DNA of 64,000 bases from Protopterus annectens (Eukaryota; Chordata; Ceratodontiformes; Protopteridae): assembly GCF_019279795.1 (NCBI RefSeq), contig NC_056727.1, forward strand, positions 1,209,078,577 through 1,209,142,576. Reading direction: 5' to 3'. This document shows positions 1 to 11,394 of the stretch, piece by piece. Position numbers and translations under genes: made by a program. The notes beneath the pieces are model-generated. The model was given only the letters and a program-made list of their open reading frames with translations. It did not search any database and had not been told where the DNA came from. The stretch's first letter is position 1. Every line of letters starts with the position of its first letter.

Positions 1-1545
1 CATGGGTTCAGATATGGGTCACTCATTACAAACAGACCCTGACCCTCATGTTATGCAAGAACTGCATTACAGAAATAAGCATGGGACAAAGATTTGCTAG
101 GCTACTAAATTTAATCATAAACTGCTAATTAACTAAGACACATGTAAAGAGAGAACACATAAAAACTGCATGAACTATTAACCTTTATTTAATATACAAG
201 AGACATGGAAAAACATGCAAAGTAGGAAGCCGGAAAATGCATTCCTGTCCCAGGCCTCTCCATACTCCTATACCATGCCATTGTAATCACTATTTATTTC
301 TAGTCTTATCAGGGGGATACTAATAAAACAGCACCAAAAATGTGGGCTTGCCTAAAGGACATGTTGAGATTGTACAGCCTGGCACTACTGAGTTAGATGT
401 ATAATTACTGGAATTTAATCTCCATCCACAGCAGTGATGAACAGGGGATAAAATGATGATAGTAACTTCTGTAAGGGCTGAGATGCATTTAGCACTTAAG
501 GATAATGTCAAAGTAAGGATCCTGAGGAAACAGTGAGAAGGAAGCTGGGAGAAGATAAAAGATGAAGATCTTGATAAATTTCATAACTATTACCTGCAAT
601 ATTTGGCAAATTTAAGTTGAATATATGAAACCAGGAACTTTTAATTTGATCCTTAGGAAATTGTGGCTGAAAATATAAGCAAAACAAAGCAATACATATT
701 ATTAAGCAAGCACCATAAAGGAGAGAATATATGGACATCAGAGAGTATGCTGTTAATAGGTAAGATATCTACAAAACTTTGGGGAACAAAGAAGGGAGAG
801 ACAAAGAAAAGCAGAGACAAATTGGAAGAAGCATGAGTGATTCAGTTTTACAAAAACTCATTTCACTATGTAGACCCTTTACTGTATAAAACCTAAAACA
901 CTAGCAATTGGAGACACTGAAATTCACTTAAGCACTTTCTTCTTCTTTGTTGGCATCATCAAACTCTATTACTATAGTTGACATTTATCAACATCATGTT
1001 CTTACCAAAGAACGTACAGATAGTTTCTTTGGGTGTTTTGATGGCAACATGATATTTGCTGTACTATTTTGGCATGAGAATGCAAGAATTTGCTTGTGAC
1101 AGCAAGGATTCTAAACGGAACTATATAAGCTGCAAAAAAGTAGTGTCAGGCTTTAGAGCCAGCTGCACTTATCTAGCCTGCTTGTTGCATCATGATGTGC
1201 ATTGGTAGAGGCATGTGGACATCCTCAAATGCAAGATTTTTGCAGAAAAAGGTGTCAAAACCTGATTGGAGGAGATATATACCCATTCAAGGATCCATCA
1301 AAGAGGAGCCATGACGTTAGATTACATATTATTGCAGAAATAAATAGTCATTATGAATGGATTAAATAACAAAGTCCATATACTCAGGCAAAAGGAAACA
1401 ATATATATTTTCTCTGGGTCTGTTAGCATCACAGTTTCAATGCTTTGTGGATGTATTTGGTATTCCACCATCTAAAGATGTCTGCCTGTCAATATATCTT
1501 AAGATATTGATAGGGCATCTCTCAGAGAAGAAATGTTGTATTGCC
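1..1545. other. Intergenic, no recognisable feature
   Basis: I see AT-rich sequence with no long reading frame, no transposon motif and no tandem repeat. Short open frames at 320-511 and 508-738 have no recognisable composition or motif, and I treat them as chance. Confidence 0.5.
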
Positions 1546-2035
1546 CAATTAGGAAGAGGACATCGGGTTCCCTAAACCTAGAAAGAGAATATTGGGTTCC
1601 CCAAACCTAGGAAGAAGACATAGGGTTCACTAAGTCTAGGAAGAGAACATAGTGTTCACTAAACCTAGGAAGAGAACACAGGATTCCCTAAACCTAGAAA
1701 GAGGACACAAGATTACCTAAACCTAGGAGGAAGACATAGGAATCCCTAAACCTATGAAGAGAGCATAGAATTCCCTAAACCTAGGAAAAGGACACAGGAT
1801 TCCCTAAACCTAGGAAAAGGACATCAGGTTCCCTAAACCTAGGAAGAGGACATAGGATTCCCTAAACCTAGGAGGAAGAGGAGGAAGACACAGGATTCCC
1901 TAAATCTAGGAAAAGGACACAGAATTCCCTAAATCTAGGAAGAGAACGTTGGGTTCCCTAAACCTAGGAAGAGAACATAGGATTCCCTAATCCTAGGAAG
2001 AGGACACAGGGTTTCCTAAACCTAGGAAGAGAAAG
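1546..2035. repeat. Minisatellite, ~29-bp unit (left part)
   Basis: About 16 imperfect copies of a ~29-bp unit run head to tail. The unit core reads TTCCCTAAACCTAGGAAGAG followed by GACACAGGA. The array stops at the left end of the DIRS element, and the same unit reappears immediately past its right end (7906-7990), so the element inserted into one continuous array. Confidence 0.9.
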
Positions 2036-2256
2036 TACAGTTGTGTAAAATCTTACCTTAACAGTAGATGTCATTGCCTTCACCACTGCAGTATTCCTTA
2101 GTAATGGGATTCCCTGCTGAGAAGTCCTCCATTCGGCCAGTTTACAAAAGTTTGCCATTGCTTTAAGGTACGCTGAATGTCACCTGCACACTCCTTGCGT
2201 AAGGTAGAGCATAAAGGTGACGTTTGGGCATACCATCCTCTGAACAGATTGCCTCA
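2036..2256 (-). repeat. DIRS inverted terminal repeat (3' side of element)
   Basis: This segment is the reverse complement of 7725-7905 at roughly 85-90% identity by eye. Shared blocks include CACTGCAGTATTCCTTA, GGCCAGTTTACAAAAGTTT and the stretch around GCATACCATCCTC. Confidence 0.9.
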
Positions 2257-2336
2257 GTAGGAACATCAGTCCAAGGAAAACCAAGGAGAACCTGCACAGG
2301 AGAAAGGGAAAAAGACCAGGGGGATGGAGGGAGGGA

Positions 2337-2445
2337 GTGAATACTGCAGAGGTGAAGGCAAGGACATCTACAGTTATGGCAAGATTTTACACAACTGTGC
2401 TATGTCCTTACATTCACTGCTGCAGTATTCCTTACTAAAGGCAGA
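2337..2445. repeat. DIRS internal complementary region
   Basis: Bases 2337-2400 are the reverse complement of the outer left terminus (2036-2098). Bases 2401-2445 directly follow and are the reverse complement of the outer right terminus (about 7860-7905). The two termini are joined at about 2400-2401 (ACAACTGTG then CTATGTCC). In DIRS elements this region bridges the ends when the circular DNA is made, and its presence fixes the element's termini. Confidence 0.88.
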
Positions 2446-3475
2446 GTGCAAAAGCTCAAGAAGCCTGGGAGAAGGAAGCAGGAGAGCCCTCCAAGAAGCC
2501 ATGAAGAATGGCAGCAGCAAAACCAGCTCTGGAGATACCATCCAACTGATAATATTTGGTAAAGGTATGCACAGAAGTCCGGGTAGCAGCTTCAAGAATA
2601 GAATTAGCATCCAAGACCTTGAAAAAGCACCAGAAGAATCCACAGCTCTAGTGGAATAAGCCTCAACAGAAGGAAGGCTTTCGCCATGAAAAGTGTAACA
2701 AAATGAAATGGCCTTTGAAATCTAAGTAGAAATAGTTTGCTTGGAAACAGCCAAATCTAAAAAGACCTAGGATGAATGGAAACAACTGGTCAGACTTCCT
2801 GATAGCTTTAGTTTTATTCAAATAAAATTTGAGCTGTCAATGCATATCTAAGGTATGCAGCACCCTCTCACTGTCAAATTGTGGAGAGGGAAAAAAGTAG
2901 GCAAATTAATCGACTGATTAAGTGACAACTCATTAACCACCTTGGACATGAAAGAAGGATTAATAAGCAAGGACACCCTGTCCTCATGAAACTTCAAAAA
3001 AGGTGGGCAAGCCATAAGGGCCTGCAACTCAGACACCCATCTGGCAGCGTAAGAGCTAACAAAAGAGCTGTCTTCCAAGAACAATGTTGCAAGGAAGCTG
3101 AAACAGCAGGCTCAAAAGGAGCCTGAGTAAATTTTTCCAGAATGAAATTAAGATCCCAAGGAGGAGGAACAGGCTTCTAATATTAATGGCACCTTTAAGA
3201 AATTGCTTAGCCTCAAATCTAGAAGCTAATGATGGAGTTTAAGGCAGACAAGCAGAAAGAGCTGATAAGTGGGCCTTAATAAAAGAATAGGCCAAACCAG
3301 CATTGAGCAACTCATACAAATAAGAAAGAAGCAAAGAAACATCCACAGAAAATGGGACCAGGTCACGAGAAAGACACCAAACAGAAAACCTCTTTCATTC
3401 AGATAACTAGGATTTCCTAGTAGCAGGTTTCGTGGCCTCCTGCTGGACCTGCAGCACATCCTCAAAAAAAAGGTG
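2400..3475 (-). pseudogene. DIRS tyrosine recombinase, broken
   Basis: The recombinase would join the circular cDNA into the chromosome. Visible parts on the minus strand are an N-terminal SAM-like segment (about 3410-3250, core SLLLSYLYELLNAGLAYS), a middle segment (about 3178-2850) with PPPWDLNFILEKFTQAPFEP and VSELQAL, and a C-terminal segment (about 2690-2450) with STRAV and TKYYQLDGIS. The frame changes at least three times (near 3240, 3080 and 2630). The residue before VSEL, normally the first catalytic Arg, is Trp; the His of the H-x-x-R box is Tyr; the Trp/His preceding the nucleophile is Arg. The KYY tyrosine pair is kept. The protein is inactive by several criteria. Confidence 0.85.
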
Positions 3476-3486
3476 TCTATCAGGAA

Positions 3487-5400
3487 TCAAAACCCTATCA
3501 CCCACAGTGTCAGTTGAAGTGTGGACAAGTGGGGATGGATGAGAGACCCCTTGTCTTGTGTGAGGAGATCCACCCTGTGAGGTAACTTGTGATGTTTGCC
3601 CCTGGCTATATGCAGAAGTAGAGGGAACCAGTGCTGTTGCAGCCAAAATTGAGTCACCAACAAGATTTTGAGAGCATCCTGTAGAATCTTGAACAGGACT
3701 CTCAGAATGAGAGGAAGGGGAGGGAATGCATAAAGAAACAATCCTCCTCCAAGAAAATTAGAGGGTGTCCACTTTCCATACCAGAGGACCTGGGACTCTG
3801 GCACAACACAGAGGAAGTTGTCTGCTCAGAGGGGAGGCAAAGAGATCTACTTGAGGAGTACCCCACTGGTGAACAATGTCCAGAAACACATCCCTGTGAA
3901 GCATCCATTCATGGGATTGACTGAAGGACTTGCTCAGATTGTCTGCCACAACATTCCAATCTGAAGGAATGTAAACTGCTTGAAGAGTCACACAATACTG
4001 GATAGCCAGATCTCATACCAGAAGAGCCAACCAGCAAAAATGGTAGAATCTCTTACCCCCCCCCCTGTTTGTTGATATACCACATGACTGTGGTATTGTT
4101 CATGAATACAAGAGGCACTGCAGAGAAGAGAGGATGAAAGGCCTGAAGAACTAGCTTAAGAGCCCTCATCTCTTTGATGTTGATGTGCTCCTTCCGCTGA
4201 CAAGGCGACCACACTCCCTGAACCCTCAGGGAGCCAAATGTGCTCCCCATCCCACATCTGAAGCATCTGTGAATAGATCCTGAGAGGGAAGCGGAGGTTG
4301 AAAAGGGAGCTCTGGATTCATAGACAACTACTGAATCCACTACAGAAGTTCATCCCTGAGACACGGGAAAAGAGGAACAGGAAAGTCTAGAGGATGTGCT
4401 TGCTGAAGCCACATTGACTTCAGAAACCACTCAAACATCCCTCATGTGGAGCCTGGCCAGAGGAAGCATCAAAATGGTAGAAGCCATGAACCCCAGAGCT
4501 CTCAAAAACTCCCTGGCTGAAATGGAGGCCAGAGGAAGAAGAGTTTGAAAGAAAGAAATTAAAGTTAATACCTTTGGAGGAGGCAGGGATGCCAGAACTG
4601 GCACCACTTGAAACCTGCAACCCAGAAAGACTTGATCCTGAGAAGGAGTAAGGGAAGACTTGTTGAAGTTTATTGCGAACCCCAGGGTCTGAAGAAGAGA
4701 AATGGTAAAACAAAGATTTTGCAAAAGGACCTCTGGAGAAGATGCCTGAATCAGCAGATCATCCAAATAAGGAAAGATTTAGATCCCTTGAAGCCTGCAA
4801 AAGGCAATCACAGGAGTGAGGCATTTGGTGAACACTTTTGGAGCAGTAGAAAGGCCAAAGGGCAAAACACAGAATTAAAAATGCCAGGAAGCAACAAAGA
4901 AATGCAAAAATCTCCTGAAAAAAAGGATGGATCAGAATATGGTGATAAGTATCCTTAAAGTCCAGAGACACCAGAAAGGTCTGAGGGAGCAAGATAGGAA
5001 AAAGGGACAGAAGAGTCAACATCTGAAAGGAAGGCACCTTCAGAAAGGTGTTCAGACAGGAGATGTCTAGAATAGGTCTCCAAGTACCTACATTTTTGGG
5101 CACTAGAAACATTCTTGAATAAAACCCTTTCCTCCTTTGGGACACAGGCATTTCTTGAACAGTACCCTAAGACAAGAGGTCCCAAAGAACCTCTGGGAAA
5201 AAAGGAAGCTGTTTCCGAGGAGGTTGAGGAATGCCCATAAAAGGAGGATGGGAAATCCAGACCATGAAGTACCCTTGATGAATGATTGACAAAACCCAAG
5301 CATTCTGGGTGATCCAGAGCCAAACAGGAAGAGAAAGAGAAAGGTGAAGAGAAAGAGGAATGTGGCTGGGAATGGGTGGATAGTCAGACAGTACCTGGTT
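3487..5400 (-). pseudogene. DIRS reverse transcriptase / RNase H, broken
   Basis: This polymerase ORF copies the element's RNA to DNA. In order on the minus strand I see GFYSRMFLVPKNVGTWRPIL (about 5130-5070), the first catalytic motif LDFKDTYHHI (about 4965), the YLDDLLIQA active site (about 4775), the FLGCRFQV connection, an RNase H segment with NNTTVMWYINKQGG (about 4080), WNVVADNLS and VDLFASPLS (about 3930-3820), and the typical post-RNase H tail LLYAFPPLPLILRVLFK (about 3730). Frames alternate through at least four frameshifts, so no full protein can be made. Motif order and the RNase H tail match vertebrate DIRS elements, not Gypsy. Confidence 0.88.
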
Positions 5401-7487
5401 TGTCAGGAAAGGAAGGCTTAAGAATCCCTGCAGTCTGAGTGGCCTTAGCAGGAGGAGTTAATTTAGTACCCTTTTTACTGTTAGAAGGAGGGTGAGACTG
5501 CCTACGAACAAAGCCTGGCTTAGAAGGGCAGTTCTGTTAAAATTTAGGCACAGGAGAAATGGGTCTATATTAGAATCTTGACCGCTTAGCTTGTCAAATT
5601 CCGAAACATCGACAGCTAAATGTCGAAAGCTTAAAATCGCGAACAGCCACTTACGCAAATTTTTTCATAGGGAAAATATTGGCTTGGCTGTCGCAAATTA
5701 AAATAAACTTCCAAACCCTAACAAAGTGGGGGGAGGGGTGAAATCGTTCTACATTGGGGAAAGGGCAAATTCCCGATAATGGCCAAGCAAATTTTTTCCC
5801 AATAAAAAAATTTGCATAAGTGGCCATTCGTGATTTTAAGCTTTCGCAGTTTAGCTGTTAATGTTTCAGCGTTCAATAAGCTAAGTGGTCGAGCTTATAA
5901 TATAGACCCAGAGAAACAAAGGCATGCTTAAGCTCCTGTAAAGCCTTCCCCTTGTCCTGAAGAGACTTAAATAAACCAGCAGTCATTTCACCAAACAAAA
6001 GAGTATTATCCAGAGGAGCATCCAGCAACTTAGCCTTAATATCATCAGGCAAAGGTTGAAGCCAAAGCCATGAATATCTCCTCAGAACCATGCCAGGAGC
6101 AGCAGCCCTTGAAGAGGCATCTGCAGCATCATAACTACATTTGACAGAATGATGAATTACTTAACAGGATGCCCCAAGCAAGAAAAGAGCAGAAGATTTA
6201 CCCTCAGAGTCTGGAAGATCAGAAAAAAACTGACAGGCCTGAGAAAGAAGAGCCAAGACATACCTAGAGATATGGATCTGATAATTAACAGCCCTAAACA
6301 CCAGGGTAGATGAAGTATAAACTTTCTTACCGAGCCTATCCATGGTCCTACTATCCTTGTCAGAAGACAGCAACCTGGATAAAGGAAGCAATTGAGATGG
6401 CTTATCAGAGGCTACAGACACCACAGTGGGGTCAGCAGCAGGACATTTAAACAAAAAGAAACAATCCTCAGGCATCCTATAAAACCTATCAGACTTCCTG
6501 GGAGCAGGGGAAGAGAATCCAGCATTTTAGAGGCAGCGGAAAAAATATTCAATAAAGCAGGCAAGATAGGAGGAATGGCTGCAGGTTCAGGAGATTTTGT
6601 TTGCAGTAACTCATAGTACCTCTTATGGATATCCAAAACCTGGGCACAATCCCATTAAAAATGTCCATCATCCTAGAGATCGTGTCCCCAAAGGAAATTT
6701 TCTTAACTGGATTATCAAGAGTATGAGAATCCTCCTCCTCAGACCCGTAGTCGAAAGGAGAAGGAAACTGGGCAGAATAAGCAAGGGAGTCATCATCAGA
6801 ATCCACTTCAGAAGAAAGCAATTCTTTGGGCCTTTTAGGGGAAGAGGTGGACCAAGGAGGAGCAGGAACTGAATCACCTGGAGGAGGCCGCAATGACAGT
6901 TACAGCATTAAATAACTCCTGAGTAAAGGCCTGCCACTCACTTTAAGGATCCCTAGGAGCAGAAGAAACAAGGTTAGTTTTCTGTTTCTTCTTTGAAGGG
7001 ACAGCCATCCTGGAAACCTGAGAAGGCCCCAACTCAAGACGGCATTCCACAACTGCAGTAGGAACCTCTTCCCTAAAGAGAAACTGCAGAACCCCACTAG
7101 ACCCCTTGGAAACAGTCAACTGTGTTTCCCTCTGAATGCCCAAAATGCCTTCACAGCCTTGTTAGACATGCTTGCCTGCCAGATCCTCACCGGCCTCCAA
7201 CCCAGACATGGTAGAAGAATCTGACAAAATAACCAGGTGAGCCTCCAGGTGCATAATAATCACAGGAGAAACTCCCATCATAGATTGGACAGTGGAAGAT
7301 TCCAGCCTGATGTTATGCACCTTCTTCTTACCAGACGGCTAACCCTCAGGGCAGGAAGTTCCATCCATAGTACCCACAGCAGGAAGCTTAAGTTGCTGGT
7401 TCGCAAGGTACAAGGAAAGGGAAGAAAGCCTACTACGAAGAGTTTTGGGGGCAAACGCCTGACAAATTGAACAAGACATATGGTGAG
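5401..7487 (-). pseudogene. DIRS gag-like ORF, broken and MITE-interrupted
   Basis: This is the putative nucleocapsid-type protein of the DIRS element. A possible start lies at about 7485 on the minus strand (MSCSICQAFAPKTLRSRL), followed by a stop. The frame resumes around 7146-6950 and 6893-6549, with an acidic stretch (SSEVDSDDDSLAYSAQF, DYGSEEEDS). At 6091-5911 a DIRS-type core appears (LQPLPDDIKAKLLDAP, then LLFGEMTAGLFKSLQ). The MITE at 5560-5910 cuts the frame, and a basic, proline-rich tail continues to about 5400. Assignment rests on position upstream of RT and resemblance to vertebrate DIRS gag. The start is uncertain. Confidence 0.7.
5560..5910. mobile_element. Long-TIR MITE, family with TGGGTCTATATTA ends
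   Basis: A 351-bp foldback element with no coding potential. Its ends are TGGGTCTATATTA and the exact complement, and the inverted arms extend about 120 bp each with roughly 80-85% match (for example CGAAAGCTTAAAATC against the far arm). A 6-bp direct repeat GAGAAA lies exactly outside both ends (5554-5559 and 5911-5916), consistent with a target-site duplication. It inserted into the DIRS gag. A relative with the same tips is at 28664-29065. I could not assign a transposase superfamily. Confidence 0.85.
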
Positions 7488-7724
7488 CACACCAAGGCAA
7501 AAAGACACTTATTGTGGCGGTCTTTATGGGGAATCAGTCTCCCACACTCGCATTTACCCTTCCTGGATGACATTAACTCCAAACAGCACAAAACAAACAG
7601 AAAAAGTTACCAAAATCCCAACTGGGTACTTATCTGCAATTGTGATGACTCTAGCAATCAGCAGCAAGCACAGACAAACAGACAAATTCAACAGACCTGC
7701 AGTTAAATTCGGACTGGCAGCAAA

Positions 7725-7905
7725 AAAGTTCTGAGGATGGTATGCCTGAACGTCACCTTTATGCCTTACCTTACACAAGGAGTCCACAGGTGATGTTCAG
7801 CATACCTTAAAGCAATAGTAAACTTTTGTAAACTGGCCAAATGGAGGGCTTCATGGAAAGAATCCCATTAGTAAGGAATACTGCAGTGGTGAATGTAAGG
7901 ACATC
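7725..7905 (-). repeat. DIRS inverted terminal repeat (5' side of element)
   Basis: Reverse complement of 2036-2256. It lies upstream of gag in the minus-strand reading and ends against the right half of the minisatellite. Confidence 0.9.
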
Positions 7906-7992
7906 ATAGGGTTCCCTCGACCTAAGAAGAGGACATCAGATTCGCTACACCTAGGAAGAAGACATCAGGTTTCCTACACCGGAAGTAGAAGT
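7906..7992. repeat. Minisatellite, ~29-bp unit (right part)
   Basis: About three diverged units with GACATCAGATTCGCTACACC and CCTAGGAAGAAGACATC. They continue the array interrupted at 2035. Confidence 0.8.
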
Positions 7993-8611
7993 CATAGGAG
8001 TCTTTTGGAGGGCCAGCATTTCTCCTGCCTTAGTAGAAGGATAAGATTATAGTTAGGTACTGCAGTGAAACATATCTTCATACTTTAAGCGACACAGAGC
8101 ACTAACACTCTTCATTTACTCTCTGGAATAAAAACTGATAAAATAGAAAATGCAGGACAGTATTTTCCAAATGGCCCCACTAAAGTTCAAAGATGCAGGT
8201 CAAAAGGCAAAAGGATTTTTCTTGTACAAATATTACCAGACTAGTATCAAGGACTGAATTTACAGGTCCTGGTTATAAAAAATGATACTCCTTTTCTAGG
8301 TCACAAATATAAGCTTCCTAAAGAACGACATTCTAAGAATAATCACTATTATAAACAATCAAAAGACAGATTCTGGCAAAGATAGCAGTGTTCATAGAGC
8401 CCTACTATTTTACACTGACTAGATGATTAAAGTTGAAGTCTTATCTCAGAAGGATTGTCAGTATCTTGTCAGGACAGTTAGATTTGAAGAAAAACAAGGT
8501 GAGTGTTACACTTTCCTTACTTTCTCCACCTTCTCCAATTTTCTGTAACCTTGGAGTTGGATTACACACACATACATACATGCTTTGGGGGGCTTACTCT
8601 CACATGGGATC
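7993..8611. other. No recognisable feature
   Basis: Unique-looking AT-rich sequence. No motif, splice-site pair or repeat was recognised. Confidence 0.4.
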
Positions 8612-10525
8612 ATAAGAAATTACTAGGCTTTTGGCCCTGAGGCCCTTATAAGCCTAGCCAAGAATTTAGCCAATGTTTAGACAAGTCAGCACCCGATGCC
8701 CCTTTCTAGCAGGGACATGGATGGAATCCCAGGGATGTATTTTCTGTTTCTCATCCAGTTATCCAGGTTGCACTTAAAAAGAGGTAACGAGGTACTCTGC
8801 TTGATGTGGAGAGAGAGTCTATTCCACATATGGGGGAGTCTCTGGGATACAAATCTGCCCCGCCAACAAGTCCTATTGATGTCACAGACCAGGTTGAGGC
8901 CACACGTGCGGGTTACTCGTGTGGAGATTGACTTGCAGATATGCAGCAGTCCCATCAAGGCAGGGTCTGAGATTGCCTTGTATGCCAGACAGAGGTCACC
9001 TTTGAGGAGTCTGTATGAAACTGAGTAGAGGGATAGGGTTTTTAATCTATCTGTGTAAAGTAGGTTTTTGAGGCCCTGGATTCTCCTGGTGAGGAACCCC
9101 TGTGGTCTCTCCAGCTGCTGCATGTGCTTTGCAAGGTACATGCTGAACAGGGCATTGTACTAAATAATGGGCCTTATATGGGAAAAATACAGGGATGTTA
9201 TGATTGCCTTGTCCCTGGATGAGATACTCTTACTTATGAGGTGGATCATGTAGAAAGCTTTCTGTACAACTGAAGTAATGTGGTCGTCAAAAGTCAGGTT
9301 GATATCAGCCTAGGTGCCCAAGTCCCTCACGACTGATTGCATGCTTAGGACATTGTTATCCCCAAAGGGGATGATGATGTATTTTTTGATACTCAGCTTG
9401 AGGCCATGTTTCTGGCACCAGTCATTTGTTCGGGTGAGACCCTCTTGGAGGATGTTCACATCAGTAGGGGAATTGATGACAGCACCCAGCTTGCAGTCAT
9501 CTGCATATTGGTCAGCCATAGCCACTGGTTTTGGCCTGCACCTCAGAAAAGTATATCCCAAATTACAGAGGCATCAAGACCGAGCCCTGGGGTACGCTGC
9601 TCATTATGGCTTTACTGCTTGAGGTGGCTTCCCCTATTTTGACTAGGTGGGTTCTATTAGTGAGCCAGTTAGCTGCCCATCTGATAACATAAGGATTGAT
9701 GCCTAGTTGAGAGAGTTTATCTATTATGCTCAAGTGGGGAATAGTGTTGAAGGCTTTGGCCAGGTCAAGGTAGGCGGTGTGCACCATCTTCCTCTCGTCC
9801 ATGGCTTTGGTGACTGTCTCAAAGAAGTCAACCAAATTTAACAGACATAACCTCCCGTTGACAAAGCCAAACTGTGTTGGATTGAGTGTTTGGAGGTTGC
9901 CAATGTCCTTGTTAATGAGGTCCATGATAATCCATTCCATGGCCTTGCAGATCAGGCTAGTTAGGCTGATGGGTCTATAATTTCCTGGATTGGTAGATGC
10001 TCCACCTTTATGCCAAGGGATGACAGTGGCTGTCCTCCATTTGGCTGGGATGAAGCTGATACTCAGGCTTTGGTTGAATAGGACGCCTAACGGTGCTGCA
10101 AGTTCCTGCCTGAGTTCATGTAGGATGCAGCCTGGGATGTTATCAGATCCCATGGAAGCTATTTTTGCCTTTAAGAGAGCATCGATGACCTCTTCCCTAG
10201 ATATAAGGGGAAGGGGGCAGTAGTGGGAATGTCCCGATTTACTGATGGGAGCAGAGGGGTGAACTTTTCACTGAATCTGTTGGCCAACAAGTTTGCTATA
10301 TCTACGGCATTTGTATATGTGGTGTCCTTGACCACCAGTTCTGAACAGATCTGGGTGCTTCCTTTGAGGTTGCGGACATATGTGAAGAAGGCCTTATGAT
10401 TGTCTCTAGTAGATGTGGCCAGTTTGGGCTCAAAGTTTTCTTTGAAGGATTTCACTAGTGCTCTTATTTACTTGTTCAGGCTAAGGAGAGATTGCTTCCA
10501 ACTGGGCATCAGGGGATGCAGTGGG
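8612..10525 (-). mobile_element. CR1-like LINE, 5'-truncated copy A
   Basis: A minus-strand copy of the same LINE family as 17636-21075. Reading from about 10455 down it carries the pre-RT segment (ATSTRDNHKAFFTYVRNLKG), RT core (10153-9563: GNYRPISLTSLICKAME, LDLAKAFNTIPH, SVPQGSV), the DDCKLGAVINS active-site block (about 9500), and the C-terminal region (9141-8686: MYLAKHMQQLERPQGFLTRR). The 3' end shares GGCTAGGCTT and AGCCTAGTA with the other copies. It is truncated upstream near 10525 and broken by frameshifts. The RT would prime on nicked target DNA. Confidence 0.9.
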
Positions 10526-11394
10526 GCTTGGCCCCTGAAAAAAACAAACATTTTTGTGTGTTGCCATCTTGGAAATGTTACTGTTTTGAGTAGTAAATCT
10601 CCCAAGGTTTTAGATGTTTTGGATTCAGAAAACCATGTGTTGATTAAATGAGACATTGTTCACAGTAGACCTGAGGTGAAAGCAAATGAACATTTTTTTC
10701 TTAGAATATAGTTATATGAATGAATATTACAAGACTTTTAAAATGCAATTGGTGACCTTTTAGTTACGAAAAATATGTTTTTGATGTACACATCTCAAAA
10801 GCTAATGTTAATAATTTGATATTTGGTGTAATTAAGTTTGTGGAGTGGAAAACTTTGTAAATGTTATATGCATCAGCTCTCAGTTTCTGATTTTGGATTA
10901 TAGGCAAAAAATAAACAGAAAAGTAATGATGTAAAAACTGAGCTTGAAAGAAAACTTGGGAAGCAGAGAGCTGTGGAGACATCTGATAGTCATAAAATGG
11001 ATGAAATTTTAATGGGATTACTATGAGGTTAAGAATGTGTTGATGCAATGTTTACTTCTTTTTTTCTTTAAAATTGTTTCTTCTTTTCTTTATTATAAAA
11101 TAACTATTTAAGTTACATGTGATGTATAAGTGGAAATGTATATATTCTGTTTTTATAAAACCTTAACGTGTTTCTGATTATCAAATGTCATGAGAACTTT
11201 AACACCAACCAGTTTAGACAGACTGTGGCAAAGTTAATATCCTCCAAGCTATAGTGTAGGGGTATATAGCCAGGACTGTTGTAACTCTGCACCTGTTTAT
11301 ACACCATTTTCCAAAATGTAGCATTCTGTCTCTAAGTGTAGGAGCTCGACATGCTGTTTATTAAACAATATCCCAGGTTGTTTACTAAACAATC
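10526..11394. other. No recognisable feature between LINE copies
   Basis: AT-rich sequence with no motif I can assign. The start of LINE copy B (QDLASPFGILFDHS) marks its right limit. Confidence 0.4.

Larger units (their letters stand above)
2036..7905 (-). mobile_element. DIRS-type tyrosine-recombinase retrotransposon
   Basis: The element reads on the minus strand: gag, then reverse transcriptase/RNase H, then tyrosine recombinase (YR). It has inverted terminal repeats (2036-2256 and 7725-7905) and an internal complementary region (2337-2445) made of sequence complementary to both outer ends. This is the hallmark DIRS architecture: integration goes through a circular intermediate and YR rather than an integrase, and leaves no target-site duplication. 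None is visible here; the flanks are the two halves of one minisatellite. Every ORF carries frameshifts or stops, so the copy is dead. A 351-bp MITE is inserted in the gag region. Ends are precise to a few bases only. Confidence 0.92.

Noticed and set aside
1546-2035. Regular ~29-bp repeats as a CRISPR array
   Set aside because: Units are adjacent with no unique spacers and diverge along their whole length; this is a minisatellite in eukaryotic sequence.
8696-10223. Plus-strand ORFs (8696-9028, 9314-9622, 9777-9980, 9990-10223)
   Set aside because: They are antisense to the well-recognised LINE RT frames on the minus strand.
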